Origin: Neospora caninum Liverpool
Taxonomy: Eukaryota > Apicomplexa > Conoidasida > Eucoccidiorida > Sarcocystidae
Assembly: GCF_000208865.1 (NCBI RefSeq)
Contig: NC_018390.1
Location: forward strand, 1,288,790 to 1,352,789
Direction of reading: 5' to 3'
DNA: 64,000 nt
Below the pieces are notes generated by a model. That model was not told where the DNA came from. It saw only the letters and a program-made list of their open reading frames with translations, and made no database searches. Shown here in pieces: positions 25,027 to 37,900 of this stretch. The position numbers and the translations under genes were made by a program. Each line of letters starts with the position of its first letter. Within the stretch, counting starts at the first letter, position 1.

Positions 25027-26336
25027 GTGGAGCCGGGAGAGCAAACGGCCTCTGCTCCTAGGCATTACCAACCTTGTCTGAAGGACACCACCTCGTACGG
25101 AGTCGTCCTAGAAATAGCCAAGACCGTCACAGAAGCTCGGACCTGTTTTTTCTCTCTCCTAGACTGCGTAGAAAGGGCGCAGAGTTCCTGCCACGGACGA
25201 CGGCCTCCTTTCGTGAGAGCAGTCGATGAGGTTCTGCCAGCGTGGATGGTGCTCGGTGTCGACACGTTTCCTTACCCTTCGAAGGTGTAGAGAAATACCC
25301 GGGAAACAGAACGGTCGTCGGCACTCTCGTCCACGTTTTTTGTCGGTTCGACGGCCGGAGACCGTCTGTGCCTGTGGTTTTTCATCTGAAAAAGTGCGCT
25401 TCCTGCCTGGGAAGAACGGCTTTTACGATGGCATATATCAAAGCCCACACTATGCTTGTGTCTGAATGTGAACGGTACTGAAATGTCGTCGAAGCGTCGA
25501 GTCAACCACTCTTTCGCAGCTGGCCGACACCAGTGGAGGCAGGTGACGCTTTTCTCCCTCTTCTGTGTCCCGTTGTTCACACCAGTGCTTGGCTTGTCAT
25601 GGAAAGGAAAACTTGAACAATATAGAATCAAGTCCTTTCGATCAAAATTGGAAGCAGTGTTTGCGCGGCTTTTTCACAGTCTTGTATGCTTGCGTGGTTT
25701 TCCACTGACAAGTTCCACTGGCAACTGGAATTGCCCATCGTGACGAAAGTCAATCGGGTGTGTGTGTTTCGGCACATTCAGCAGCTGTAGATTTGACACG
25801 CGTTCGGAAGTACCCTGCGTTTAAAGTGGGAAACGTTTTAGGATTTTGCAATCGACAATCGCGTGGATAGACTCGTTCATTCCACGTGTCTTTCCAGCGT
25901 TTTCTAGCGCAGTGCGAAGCAAACTACGAGACAGCAGATGGACGGCCTTCTAAGATACTGTAGTGGGCACTTGGTATCCTAATCCCGAAGTAGTCATCGT
26001 GCCTCTAGCGTCGACTTTATAGTCGTCGCTCGACAATCGACTTGTCCTTTCGAATGCCACCTTCCTGACAGTCTCACTGGATGTTGTGTTTCTGCAGGCA
26101 GTCAAAGCCTGCTGTTTTATATAATCCGAAAACAGCGTAGCAAAACGTATCCTTTCCCTTTCTCTTAGACACGAACCACGAGCCGCCGCAAGCGTAGCGA
26201 CAGCAGTGTCGTTAGTACCGGAGGTTCCGAGAACTGGAGACGCTTTTTCAGTATTCCCACATACGTTCGGTTGTGTAGATAGAAACCAAAGCGGGTCTAG
26301 GTGTCTTCAACGCTGGACTGATAATTAACGCCAGCA
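25027..26336. other. Convergent intergenic region
   Basis: This 1.3-kb region lies between the stop codons of TSR1 (plus) and the coiled-coil gene (minus). It should contain both 3' UTRs. No further coding exon was recognised. Confidence 0.6.
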
Positions 26337-29300
26337 TTACTTTTTCTTTCTTTTCGATTCGCCAGCTGAATCAGTAGGACGTTTCTGAGGCGGCTCGTTT
26401 GCCTTCTGGTCAAATGCAGGGTCTCCGAGGTTCTCGTCCCCAGAGTGGCCTTTGTCTTCATGTGGAACCCGCTCTTGCGCTTTGTTTGTCGCTTCTTTTT
26501 CTTCTGCCTGGTCCTCTTCTCCCAGACCACTCTTTTCTTCCGACGGGTCCTGCAAGCGTTGGGTTTCCGGAGCAAACGAAATTCTTTTTCTGCTGAACCG
26601 GTGGCCGAGTTTAACCGCGCCTCGCAGAACGCTCCACCGTTTTGGTTTTGTGTCTTTTCTCGTCTGCTTCGTCTCCCTCCCCTCTGTCGGGGTTTCCGCC
26701 AGCGCCCGAGCCACGGCGTCTAACGGGCACTCTGGCCTCACTGCGAGCATCACATCCTCCTCCCAAGTTAGACGACCGCGAAAGCGGTCTGTTCCCCTCA
26801 GCGGTTCTCCTGTTCTCTGAAGGCGTTCCACCTGCGCCCTGCGACTTCGAAGGAGGTCTAGAAACATCATGCCTGGGCTCTTGGAGGCATCTTGCCTCGC
26901 CGCCTTTCCGTGTCTCTTGCTCCGTTTCTTGTGGTTGGCCACCCTGCCGTCGAAAGACGGGGCGGGGGGAGCGAGTCCCAGACGCAAACTACGCGAAGGC
27001 AGAGACAGACTGAACGCCTTCCTCTTTAGACGTGGCAGAGATCGCACGGGAACACCGGGGAGGATATCTGGAGAACAGGAGGCGGGGACGGGGGGACAAG
27101 CAGGCTCAAAGACGGACTCCTGGTCCGAACCTGGCGAAGTGCAGCTCCATTCGTCAAAGGAGAAGGTCGGAGCCGCAAGATTATCCAGGTTACGAATTGC
27201 GAGAAAACGGCCTCGAATGGCCTGGGGCAACTTTTCCAAATTGACTCCGTGGTCGTGCCAACAATGTGCTCGGCAGTCGCGCCGCTCGGTTTCCCTCGAC
27301 GGACACCGAGATTCTGAACAGCCTCTACGGCGACCTCGAGTCTTTGAAGATGTAGCCGAGGAAACTCGGAGCGTAAGAGAGGCCGTTGCATTACCAAAAG
27401 CGTTAGAATACTCTGTGGACAGGGAGAGACCATAAGTTTCAGTGGGCATCTGTTCCTCGTCGGGTCTCCCGTACCACCAGTGGCAGGGGGACGGAGAGGA
27501 CGGAGAGGAAGAAACAGATGGACACGGATGAGCGCCTCTGCGGCTTCTGGATTCACCTGTCAGAGACCGCGCGAAAGTGTCAATCACGTCGTCGATTCGG
27601 ATGAAACGTGACCGCACATCACCGGGTCCACAGTCTTCTTCTGACCGTTGTGCGTTTCGAGAGGCACGTCCGTCGACCGCTTCTCCGTCTTCGCCTGGAT
27701 GCCGCTGTCTGGCTCGAATGGCGGGCACCGGCGGGCTTCTCGTCGCAATCCGCCGCCCGCCGCCGGTCTCGTCTCCTCGTTCTGGAAGGCTTTCAGCGGC
27801 TTCCAGTCTCACCGAAAGCTCACCGCGCCCTCTGCTGGTCCGTCCTCCCTGGTCGAGCCTCTGCTCACCCTTGGAATCACCCGATTCTTCTGCAAGACCT
27901 CCGGTTCCACCTTTTTGCTCTTCGCTCGTTCGTGGTTCCTGTTCTTCTAGCGCCTGGATCAGGAATGGAGCCAGCAAGCCTTGGGCACTCTTTCCCAGCA
28001 ACGGCTGCGTGGCGGGAGCCGCGAGGGGACCCGCAGCGACTTCCTGAGTGTGGCTGGTGGAATCCGAAGAAGGAGCAGTCAAGCTCCGGGCGAGCTGAAG
28101 AAGTTGCTCGGCGAGCGCTTCTTTCTTCTGTTCTGTCGATCCTGTTTCCTTCTGTCCTGTACAGTGGAGAGACAGGAAGTCTGCAAGAAATGCGAGACTG
28201 AACGGCAACGGTACGTCTTGGGGGGTTCTGCCTGAGTTCTTCCTAAGGTCGCGTGAGGGAAAAGAAACGTTGTCTCTGCCCAGGAGTTCGAGAAGAGACC
28301 GATTCAACTCATCTTGTTGTAAGCGTTGTTGCAGTTGAACTAGCTGTTGCTGGAGCTGCATTCTCCGCAGCTCCTCTTGTTGGCGGTTGATCTCTCTTCG
28401 GACCGCTTCAAGGGAAGAACCCACTGTCTCCAAAGCGCCATCCTCTGTTATATTTGCTTCTGCAACGCAATCGGAACACCCCGTTTGTTGCCGACACCGC
28501 GACCTACCGCACGCCCAGTTGCCGCACGAGTGCCGATCAGGGGAGCGGCCGCAGCAAGCACTCAGAGCAATACTTCTGGAATCACGAGGAGTCTGGTCTC
28601 CATCCCAGCTAACGCCGTGAGTCGTACGTTCATTGCTAGGCTCCCAAGTTGCAAGCGCATTCTGTCCTCTGACGTTCGAGGACTGCCGATTCACAGAGCC
28701 GGTTTGTTCATCGGAGCTTGCCAACCCTGTGTCACGTCGACTGGAAGGTTGGATGCTCTGAGGAGGCGGCGTCACGGCCACAGTAGTTCGCGCAGATGGC
28801 GAAGAGGCGTGACGTAAGTCCGCCGCTTGTGAGGAAGACGCCTCAGAAGCTTTGGGATAGAAAGGTGCTCGAAAGGCTTCCTGATGAGAAAACAGACAAT
28901 TGCGGTGTACGACCGTAAATTGTAACCCTGGGTCCGACCTAAAACAGAACTGCAAGGGCGGTACTGACGAGACCGCACGACATCAGAACAAACTGTCTGT
29001 TTCTTAATGGCCACGCAACCAGGGAAAGACTAGTCTCGCCAGGTTCTCATGTCGAATGGTACCCTGGACAGCGACAGAAGAGAAAAGGCTCGGGGCGAAG
29101 AGTGAAGCTCAGCCCCCTTGAGTTAATCCTTAACGACGGTTCCTGTGCAGTGAAGCATATTGATCCTCGTCTGTGGGGATCCAGCCGAATAAAGGGAATC
29201 TGTGGTGCTTCTTCATCCTGCGAATGCCGGCGAACCTGAGAAATTGAGGTCTTTGGCGTTTCTCCATTGACTTACGCCGTCCTCTTCAAACGATTTGGCT

Positions 29301-31604
29301 GGTCTCCGTCCCAAACGCATCATCCGTTTCTCCTGTTGAAATGCCTCATCCAGCAACCGGCGTTCCTCTGCTTGCTCTTTCAGTCTCTCCTGTTTTTCCT
29401 TTTCTTTTCGCGCCTCTTTTTCTCGAATCTGTTCATCCAGGGCTTGTTGATAAAGCTTCTTGCTACTCAACTTTTGGCACCGCCTCAAACCACGATCGTC
29501 CCTTACGCCTTCCACTCTGCCCTCAGTCACGTTATCGGCTCTGAACATTGTTCCATCGGGGTGTTCCGTCTCGCAGTGGGTTTCAGTCACCGTATCGTTT
29601 ACTGCATTGCTTGTCGTTTTGGAAAGGCGAGACTGAACCATCATGCTGGCGCTTCGTTCGCCGTTAGAAAGGTCAACACCAAGAGCCTTTCCTGCATTAG
29701 GGGAGTCACCACTCTTTTCTGAGTAGATGTTGGCGAGACTGTCGGGACCATCTCCAACGATGGCGACCTTGGAGTCACGCCATGCCGCATTTAACCCTTT
29801 GAACCCTTGAAGGTCTACGCGGCTACGCCCGCGACGACGAGCCTCGCTAGGATAGTAACTCGTTGAATCGGTTAGCTGAGAAAAATCGAAAGCAAATCAG
29901 CAAAGAACGACTTCTGCCTAGCAAACTAAAGTGATAAGATGTGGGAGCCTCTGCAGCAGAGTCCCTTTTCTCGAAACCGGCAAAAGCTTCCCACATGGTT
30001 GAAATACACAGGACTTACTTCCATGCGGCGAGCAAGTTCGAGCAATTTCTTTTCTTCAGCGACTTCCTGTTCCCTTTTCCTCTCCCTCTCTAGCTTCTTC
30101 AGCTCCACCTGCTTCTTCAGGAACTCTCCGTATTCTCTCTGTTGCTTGAGTCGGTTAGCGGCTTTATCTCCGTCCCTCTCCTGGTGCACATCGTCATCTC
30201 CGGCGTCGCCTTGTCCCGAGCCTGGGAAGGATCGGCTGAAGGATGAAGAGGGTTCTCGGTTTCGTTCTCTCTCCTGGCCGTTTTGGTAAGCGACACTTTC
30301 CATGAGAACCGTCGGTTCGTATCGTCGCTGTGTGGTCCCAGGAGGATTGACCCTGCATACATGTGATCTTTCCGCGCGGTCGCGTTCTTTCCTAAGAGCA
30401 ATCTGGGCTTTCAGAAACTCCCCGTAGTCTCGTTTATCCCGACGATTTCGTTCTTCCGGCGTCACCAGGTTTCCTTCGTCTTGAGGTCGGCTCTCTGACC
30501 GAGAGGTTGTGAAGGAGGAACAAGAGCGTTTCGACGCGTTATACTTTTCGGCGTTGCTACGGGCGGACCCAGAAGTCTCTTCACCTGTACAGGCGTCACG
30601 AACAAACATGCACTGACAGATTTGGCGAATACGAATGCTATATCTTTAGGGTTCGACCAGCAAAAGAAGAAGCCGCGGAGGCCTGGTAGGGCAGCAGAGA
30701 GAATCGATAACTGTTTCTAGAATGGCGAGTATCAGATTAAGACGGATGTGTCCTCAAATAAGTGTTGTTGCCTGATTGATTTTCTTGTGAATGAGACCCG
30801 TCAAGTCACCTGATAAAAAAAGGGTTTTACTTTGCCTAACTCACCGGCTGCTGGAATCGCCTTTTCGCCGTCGGAACTGGTAGTTCGCACGGCCATGGCG
30901 GTGTGACCTTCTTCAGTCTTCACTTGATCCCTTGGTGTATTCTTCACTAACGAATGGGAACATGCGTCGGCCTCTGGGATCACCGCCGCATTGGGCATTG
31001 CCTGACTCTGGAAGGCTGCCCTTGGGTACACGTCTTGTGTATACACAGGATGTGGCAAACGCGTCATCAAGGCATTGTGCGGAAGGAGTGGTTCTTGGGC
31101 ATACAGTGCGCCCAGCCCGTACGGCAGTATTCCAGAGACGTATGGAAATGCTGCCTGGTGTGATCCGGGCGGCAAAAGCGCGGCAGGAAGGTCTGGATAC
31201 TCCGATCGCGGAACGCTATTCCCATTGGAGTTCACGACCTGCAGTTCAGGAACTGATCCTTTGCTCCATCCCACAGGCATCGGCGCGCCAGTAAACTGCA
31301 GCTGTGGAACTAATGAAGGAATGTTGGCAGCTGAGAGAGCAGGCACGGGCGGAATAGAGACATACGGCGGTGCTGGTGATCTGTCGCACCCTGCCCTCAT
31401 ATCATATGCATCGTGAGATGACGAAACGTAAGGCCCTGGGAAGGGACTTTGACGTTGCAGCTTGCTGAGAAGCGCGCGGTGTTTCTCAGCTGCTATCTGG
31501 TGACGGAGAAACTCACCATACTGTTTTTTCTGCACAGCTTTTTCGTTGGCAGCGGGTGGTTGGGATCCAGTGCCCGGTGATACGAAGAGACCCGGAGCGT
31601 TCAT
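26337..31604 (-). CDS. Coiled-coil protein with repeated YGEFL-x2-QI motif
   Basis: The start ATG is at 31604; exons are 31604-30845, 30584-30019, 29875-29276 and 28880-26337, with phases 1, 0 and 0, giving about 1489 residues. Four copies of a motif, Tyr-x3-Leu-x2-Gln-Ile/Val followed by a basic helix, are spread over the first three exons: QYGEFLRHQI near residue 27, DYGEFLKAQI near 310, EYGEFLKKQV near 405 and LYQQALDEQI near 520. Exon 4 opens disordered, has a Gln/Leu-rich coiled coil (EELRRMQLQQQL), then a long polar region and a Lys/Glu-rich end. The Y-x3-L-x2-QI-x-K pattern resembles motifs in microtubule or centrosome coiled-coil proteins such as CSPP1; that is a resemblance only. A cytoskeletal role is inferred. 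An upstream non-coding exon is possible. Confidence 0.75.
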
Positions 31605-32163
31605 GATTTCTAGGTTTACCCAACAGATTCGAGAAGGCTGCTTCAGAGGCTTCTTGAGAAATGCACGGGACACCCCAATTCTTATGAGGGCGTTGGCAGC
31701 GCCACCAAACGACGCGGAAATAAATTCAGTGCTATTGTGCAATGCAACAAGATCTTTCTGGATAAAGCCTCTGGGTTCAACCCGCACGAGAAGCAACCCC
31801 GTTTGGCACGGGAAGCGATATAGTGGTTTGACTGCTGTCCTCTCTGCGGAGATGATGGATAGTAGGCTCTTCGGCGATCCAGTGTGCGGGAGGAGACGGG
31901 CCGCTATACAGCGTGGGCTTCAGGCAACGACAATTCTCGATCGTAATAGATGCCAAAAGCCGGTGACAGGAACAGCTTCATCTGAGAGGCAACTGCGCTG
32001 CTAAACTGGAACATCTCGAGTCATTTCCTCTAAAACAGAAAACGTCAATTCCGTTCTCCCAAGACAATTGGTCGGCAAAGCGCGAATAACGTTAATGAAG
32101 CGTTTGATACTGCCGTCATCACACTTGCTTCCGTATATCTGTCTTCTGCCTGCGTTCACTAGA
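31605..32163. promoter_or_regulatory. Short divergent promoter region
   Basis: This 559-base gap lies between the minus-strand coiled-coil gene start and the proposed plus-strand zinc-binding mini-gene start. An open minus-strand frame continues upstream to 31796, so the coiled-coil protein could start further upstream. Confidence 0.35.
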
Positions 32164-34513
32164 ATGAGCCGTCGTTATCTCTGTCCGGACTGCCGGAGAG
32201 TCGATGTCTCTTATAGGAACACAGCACATAAGTGTACCCCAAAGCCTAGTGAGTGTGCCATTGAGTTGAGCGAGCGCATCCGATGAGCCCCGCGGGCGGA
32301 ATTATTTTTGTATTTTCTTCTCTCATTCGTAAAAAAGCAATTACTTGTTCGGGTGCATGCATGTGAAGTGCCTCAGTAACGAGGGACTGACACACGGCAA
32401 TTTTAACATATACAGTGAGCGATTATGAGACATTGTTAACCAGATGCTCATTTATAAATACGTGGGAACCGGTAAACGAAAAATTCGATTGACATGCACA
32501 CGTGGAATCCGTTGTTGCGTTTTGCAACTAGGTGTGCTGCGCTCTCCATGTGTTGCGAGCGGCTTCTGGATTCGAGATGTACACCTACAAGGAAGACAAG
32601 GCAGAAATAGGAAAAAGCATACTTTCTCGTAATAGGGTATCACATGGTCTACAAGGCGTACAAATATCACACCAGAAAACGCCACTATGGTGACTGTCAA
32701 GGCATCACTTTGTTGTGGCGTTTGTATATGCATGCACTGGGGACCCCCACCGATTCGGGCTTCGGGGCTTCTAGGCAAAAAGGAGACGAAACAGTCCCGA
32801 ATTCAGGCATGCGAAAGGGAAAATGTCCATTTACGATCTACGGAGGCAATCAATAAACAAATATCTTTCATTACCAGTGAGTACCCTTGGACGAAGATCG
32901 GATAGCTGCCAGGACACACACGGCGTTACGGAAGTTTCTATTTCACCGGAGCAATCCAGATTGCTCAGAACTCAATGTGATGGCCTTTAACGAGGAATGT
33001 CTATATACGATTCTGCCCATTTTTCCAGGGCGCTGACTGTCTCAAGGGACATACCAATTTTTTAGGGAACAGTCTGACTAGATACTCGGACGCCACTCTT
33101 GGGTCTGTCCTCGTAGCTTTAGTACATCTCCAAGGAGTTGTGGGAAAAAACCTTAATCGCCTGGTGTCGAGTGTAGAGCGCAGACAGCACATTGAGGTAA
33201 CAGACTGAATCTATGGCGACGACTGTGTCCATTGTTTAAAATTCAACCTCTCTTTTCGCATAACTTTACGTTGCCGGGCTGTACGGGTTCATACATGGCA
33301 GTTGAGTGAAAACAGAACAACTGCGAGCCCTCTGACTTCAGTTAAGTTGAATATGTTGCTACCACCCGCATGCCCTTCGATCGCGAAAGGAACACGGATA
33401 TATAGCGAAGAAGTTTTCACCATTATAATGATAATCCAAACACATGTGCTCCTGCATGCTACTAGTCGCCCAGCGCGCGCTGTACATTTCCATCCAAGCA
33501 CCGAGTTAAGAGTACATGAATACGAGAACTCACCTCTCATAATCTAGTTCCGGCAGTAGTGGCTACGTCGATTACAACGGCTTCGGATCCCCGCGCTCTT
33601 CACGGTTCTTGGGTTCTTCCTTGGCACATCACTGGCAGAAGTCTAAAGATAGTTTACCTACGTCCCTAGAGCCGTGTATCCTTCCAGTCAGTACAGCGTT
33701 ATTGCTTCCACGAGCAGCTTCGATGAGTCCATCACCGAATTCGGCATCTACGGTGTAGTCAGAACGCATTTTCCCTCACCTGATGCGGTTTTGTCTGCGG
33801 TCGGAAAATAAGAAAAGGTTCGCCAAACACTCTGGTGCTGCTTTCTTGCACACAGCAATGGCGTGTGCCTCTTGTTAATCGATTCCATAGCCCATGGTTC
33901 ACCCGGTGCTCGTTTGCGTTTCATGCCACAGAGGATGGGGCGCTGGCAGAAGCCAGAACTTTGCAAACTTCAAGGGACCTGGAAACTCCTTAGAATTCAC
34001 GGCGTTTGCGTTGAACTAAAGAGTGTGGCTGTCACAAAGGAAATGCGACAAGAGCCAGCCTCAAAAACCAAGCTGTGGTCTCCAGTGAAACAACTGCTCT
34101 GTGCCGATTCGTGTGGCTGGTGTGACGGGGGCAAAGTCGACATAACTTGATCACGCACGACGTAACACCTGCCCCGGCGACAGTTGACAGCAACGGATTT
34201 CAAAAAAACAGCTGACACCAAACAAGGACGGAGACCCACATCTTCCCCAAACGGGTGGATCAAGAGCACCCCGAAACGTATTCACCGTGTCAGTAAGAGG
34301 ATGCCACAACAACGGAACCGCTTGACATGCCTCAGATGTTTTCACAGAACGCAGTGGAACAAGCACACTTTTCGAGAAGGTGCTCGCGTCACAGAGCACG
34401 TTGTCCATCCAAACACAAAAAGAACCATCCCTTGTTTGAAGGCAACAACTTACGCTGTTCCATGGTTGTGCCCCGTATGCGTTGTGTCCAGTTTTGGGCG
34501 TTTTCAAATCTAA
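32164..34513 (+). CDS. Possible two-exon zinc-binding protein (about 135 residues)
   Basis: Proposed exons are 32164-32248 and 34191-34513, joined across a 1.9-kb intron in phase 1 (donor GTGAGT, acceptor TTGACAG). Exon 1 encodes YLCPDC and HKC, a C-x2-C ... H-x-C pattern. Exon 2 is basic and encodes TCLRCFH and then WLCPVC near the end. Four Cys pairs in a short basic protein suggest one or two zinc ribbons, perhaps nucleic-acid binding. I do not recognise a family. A competing open frame with Cys residues at 33932-34150 could be an exon instead. The prediction rests on phase agreement and cysteine spacing only. Confidence 0.35.
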
Positions 34514-34940
34514 GCTTAACTGAACACTTTGCCAGGACCCGTTCCTTTTTCTTATTCCTCCACTCATCTGAAACCGTCGTCGCTGCTAGTTTCCGACTTC
34601 CTTCTCAGGCTTTTAGACGGTCCTGCAAATAGGTAAGTTCCTATCCCTATACCAACTCTTCCGCCAGAAAGAGGGCTGGACGCGTGAGGGTTCCCTCCTT
34701 TCTTTCGTGTATCCCGAACGCTTCACAACTCAGCAGTGCTCTTTGCCGAACTGATGCCCGCTAGCACTTTGCAATTTCATAAGGTCATTCCTCGACAGGC
34801 GACGTATCTCCTGCAGCTCCCTCACTACAGTTTTCCTTATGCTAGGGGCCAGCAGCCCCTTCACACGGCCGTGTGTCCCTGCACTCTTCGCCCTGAAGCT
34901 GCATCGCATTTTCTGGCTTTGTGTCCTCCACTAGAAGTGA

Positions 34941-37900
34941 CTAGCTTGCTTGTCCACTCTCGATTCGAGGTTCCGCGGTCTGCTCCGTCTCGGCTGCGCA
35001 CATGCCCGGCACACCGCCGTCTGCGGCCGCGTGGTTCGCTGCCCCCTCTGGCCTCGTCGACGCATACCCCCCCTGTTCAAAGAGGCAAGAAGAAAGGTGA
35101 ACTGAGAGTTGCGGATCGGACGTAGTCAGCACCCGGTCTTCGTGCTGCATTGCCTCCTCTTTGACTGCTTCAGGTGGCCGGGGAGAGGTGGAGCAGACTA
35201 GCGCACTGTCCTTGTTCTCGTCTGTCCCCTCGACCTCCGCCTCATGGGGGAACTGTCTCGCTTCCTGGGCAGTTTCTTCCGTTTTAACAGCGGCAACGCT
35301 TCCCTGAGGAGAACTGCCGGCTTCTCTGGCCACGCGTGTCGGCGTGCGAGGCCGGTTCCTGGTGTCTTTGGAAGAAACGCTGGGAACACGTCCCGGCGAA
35401 ACCCAGTGGTGTGCTGATCCTGTCTCTCTGTTTGCCGACGAAAAACGGCAGCGAGTGGAGGCCCCAGAAGACTCCGTCGGCTCTGGACGGTAATGGGCCG
35501 GGAAGAACCCCTGATCGAAATTTGAGCGGAAGTTCGGAGTGAAAAAGAGGACGGAGAGGGGGAGGAACCTGGGGAAAGTCGCACGCACCGCAGCAGGTGA
35601 CAACAGGAAACATCAAGAGTCACCTGAGCGGCCATCGAGACGAAACGACGCGTTAGGCAAACGTGCACCTCGCAGCAAGAGAGTGGCCGAGGAGAGAAAT
35701 GGAACGTTGACAGCGCACATTCTGTGCCGCTGAGACGCGAAAAAAGATTTGGAAGGAAAATTGAGATGTTAGCGAAAGGAGCCCAGAAGCTCTAGGTGCT
35801 TACCTGAACCTGCCTTCTGCCTCGAGGGAAGCGAGCGTTTCAGGAGACACACGGACAGAGTGCGCATGTTCTAACGTGGGTCGGGTGTCGAGACGAACGA
35901 GCCACCTCTTCTTGTGCACCTTTTCTCTCGCGTCTCCTGTCTCTCTCGGGTCGCGCATGTCGTCCCGTCTGACAGGACTCGAGGGCGAAGACAGGCCACC
36001 GGAACGTCCAGAATCCAATGACATACGTTCGCTCCTTTTATCATCTTCCGCGCAAACGCTTAGTCGTGTCTCTCCCTCCCGTTCTTCCGTCGACTTGTCT
36101 GTCGCGGCCTTTACTTCCCCGCTGCTCTCTTCATTCGGCGTGCCCGTCCGGCCACCTCCGCCGCAACAGTCCGGCGCAGGTCCCTTCGGCTGCACGGCTG
36201 GTTCTGGCTCTTGTGCCATGACGTTCGCATCTCTTTCCCCAGCTGTGTCCATGGCAGCCCCTCCGCTTCCGCTGCGTCCACGGTTACGGAGGTTGTCCAC
36301 GTCGCCAGGCGACGCACATGCCAGCTCGTTCGGGCTGCCTGGAAGGGTCGGCGACGGCGGCGAGGCGTCAGATCCAGTGTCGCCAGATAACCGCCCAAGT
36401 CCACTTCTGGGAAGCTCACGGCGTTTCCAGATGCTCGTTTCGCGTCGGTCTTCGTGGTTCGCAAGGCGACACAGTGTGTCCGCACTTACGCGACGCCATC
36501 GATTTTCGCGTTTCTGCAAGTACCAGACGTCGTTGTTCTCCTCTTCGTCTTCCATCTCGCCTTCTTCTTCATCGCCCGTCATGGAGGAGCCGTCTTCTCC
36601 AGAGTCCCCGGCGTCTTCGCATGCCCATGGCTCGTCTGCGTTCGCGGCACTGGCCATTTCTCTGCACTCGTCGACCGTGCGGAGACTGAAGAAGGGCCGG
36701 AGAAACGGTTGCTGGAAAAAGGCTTCGACAGAGAAGAACAAACTCTCGATCAAGTGCTCTGCTCCGCAAGCGGGGGGCGGAAACATCGGGTCCTCGTCGT
36801 ATCGATTTTCATCTCTGTCTCCCCTCTTCTCGCGCCGTGCGCTTGTTATCAGAGGGGCATACGGCATCGCAAACGGGAGTCCTGGACGCACTTGCAGAGG
36901 CGGCAGACCTGCAACCCACCCCCGGGCCACCTGCGCCGTCCCCAACGGTATCCGCCGACGTCTTCGGTGTCTCCCCGACCGTGCTGTGGACCCGGTCGGC
37001 CCCTCGCTGCCTGGGTCTCGAATCTCCTCGACGCAACAGCAACACGCGCAGCTCGTCGCCGGCACGCTGGAACTGGTGATCGAGTCATCTGGAGCCTCGC
37101 AAGTGGAAGATTTCGCAGCCGCGGGGTCCGAAGTGCTCTTTCCCTCGCTCGCGGGGTCACCTGCCTCCGTCGCGTCGCCTTCTTCGGCGGCTGGCAGTGC
37201 CTCTGGAGGCAGACGCGGCTCACTCGAAGCTTTCTCTGCCTCCTGTCCGGTCGGGCCTGCCGCGCCCGAACTGCACGAGGAACAGCAGCAACACCGCCGC
37301 TTCACAGGCGCCTCGGCGTCTTCCGAAACTTCCTTGTTGCGAAGCGAACAGCAGCAAACGGTCGAGGCGACACAGCGATGGAGGAGGTGACGCAAGACAC
37401 TGTTGACGAGCGAAACGATAAACGGGAGGTCCCGCGATTTCAGATGCGAAGACACCTCAAAGGGAAGCACCGAAAAAACATGTGGAGCAGAGGGAGACGG
37501 CACCCTGAAGATTAGCGGAAGCAACAGAGGAGAAAGCGGCGCGGAGGCCGAAGCGTCGCCGGAGCTCTCCGTCTGTGGAGAGCGAGACGCAAGCGTCGAG
37601 CAAGACCCATCCTCGGTTTGCGGCAGAGAGCAGACGGAGAGCAGCTTGAGGGCAGTCGCTGCCGGTAGGCAAGAAGGAAGAAGGAGAAAGCCTAAAGAGA
37701 AAGCCGGGACATGGCAAGACAAAACTACCAGTACGGTACAGAACCCCGTCTCTTCGTGTAACTGTCCCCGGAACCTAGGGACTGCCAAAAAGTCACCCAG
37801 ACCTAGACAACGTTCTCTATAAGGACGGAGACACAAAGACCGAACTGTGGGGCACCGTGGGAGACGAGAGCCCCGACACGTGTGGATGCTGACCCCGCTC

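Noticed and set aside
35876..37390. 504-codon plus-strand ORF
   Set aside because: It is the antisense shadow of the 2-kb exon 37802-35804, with Ser/Arg-rich composition typical of such shadows.
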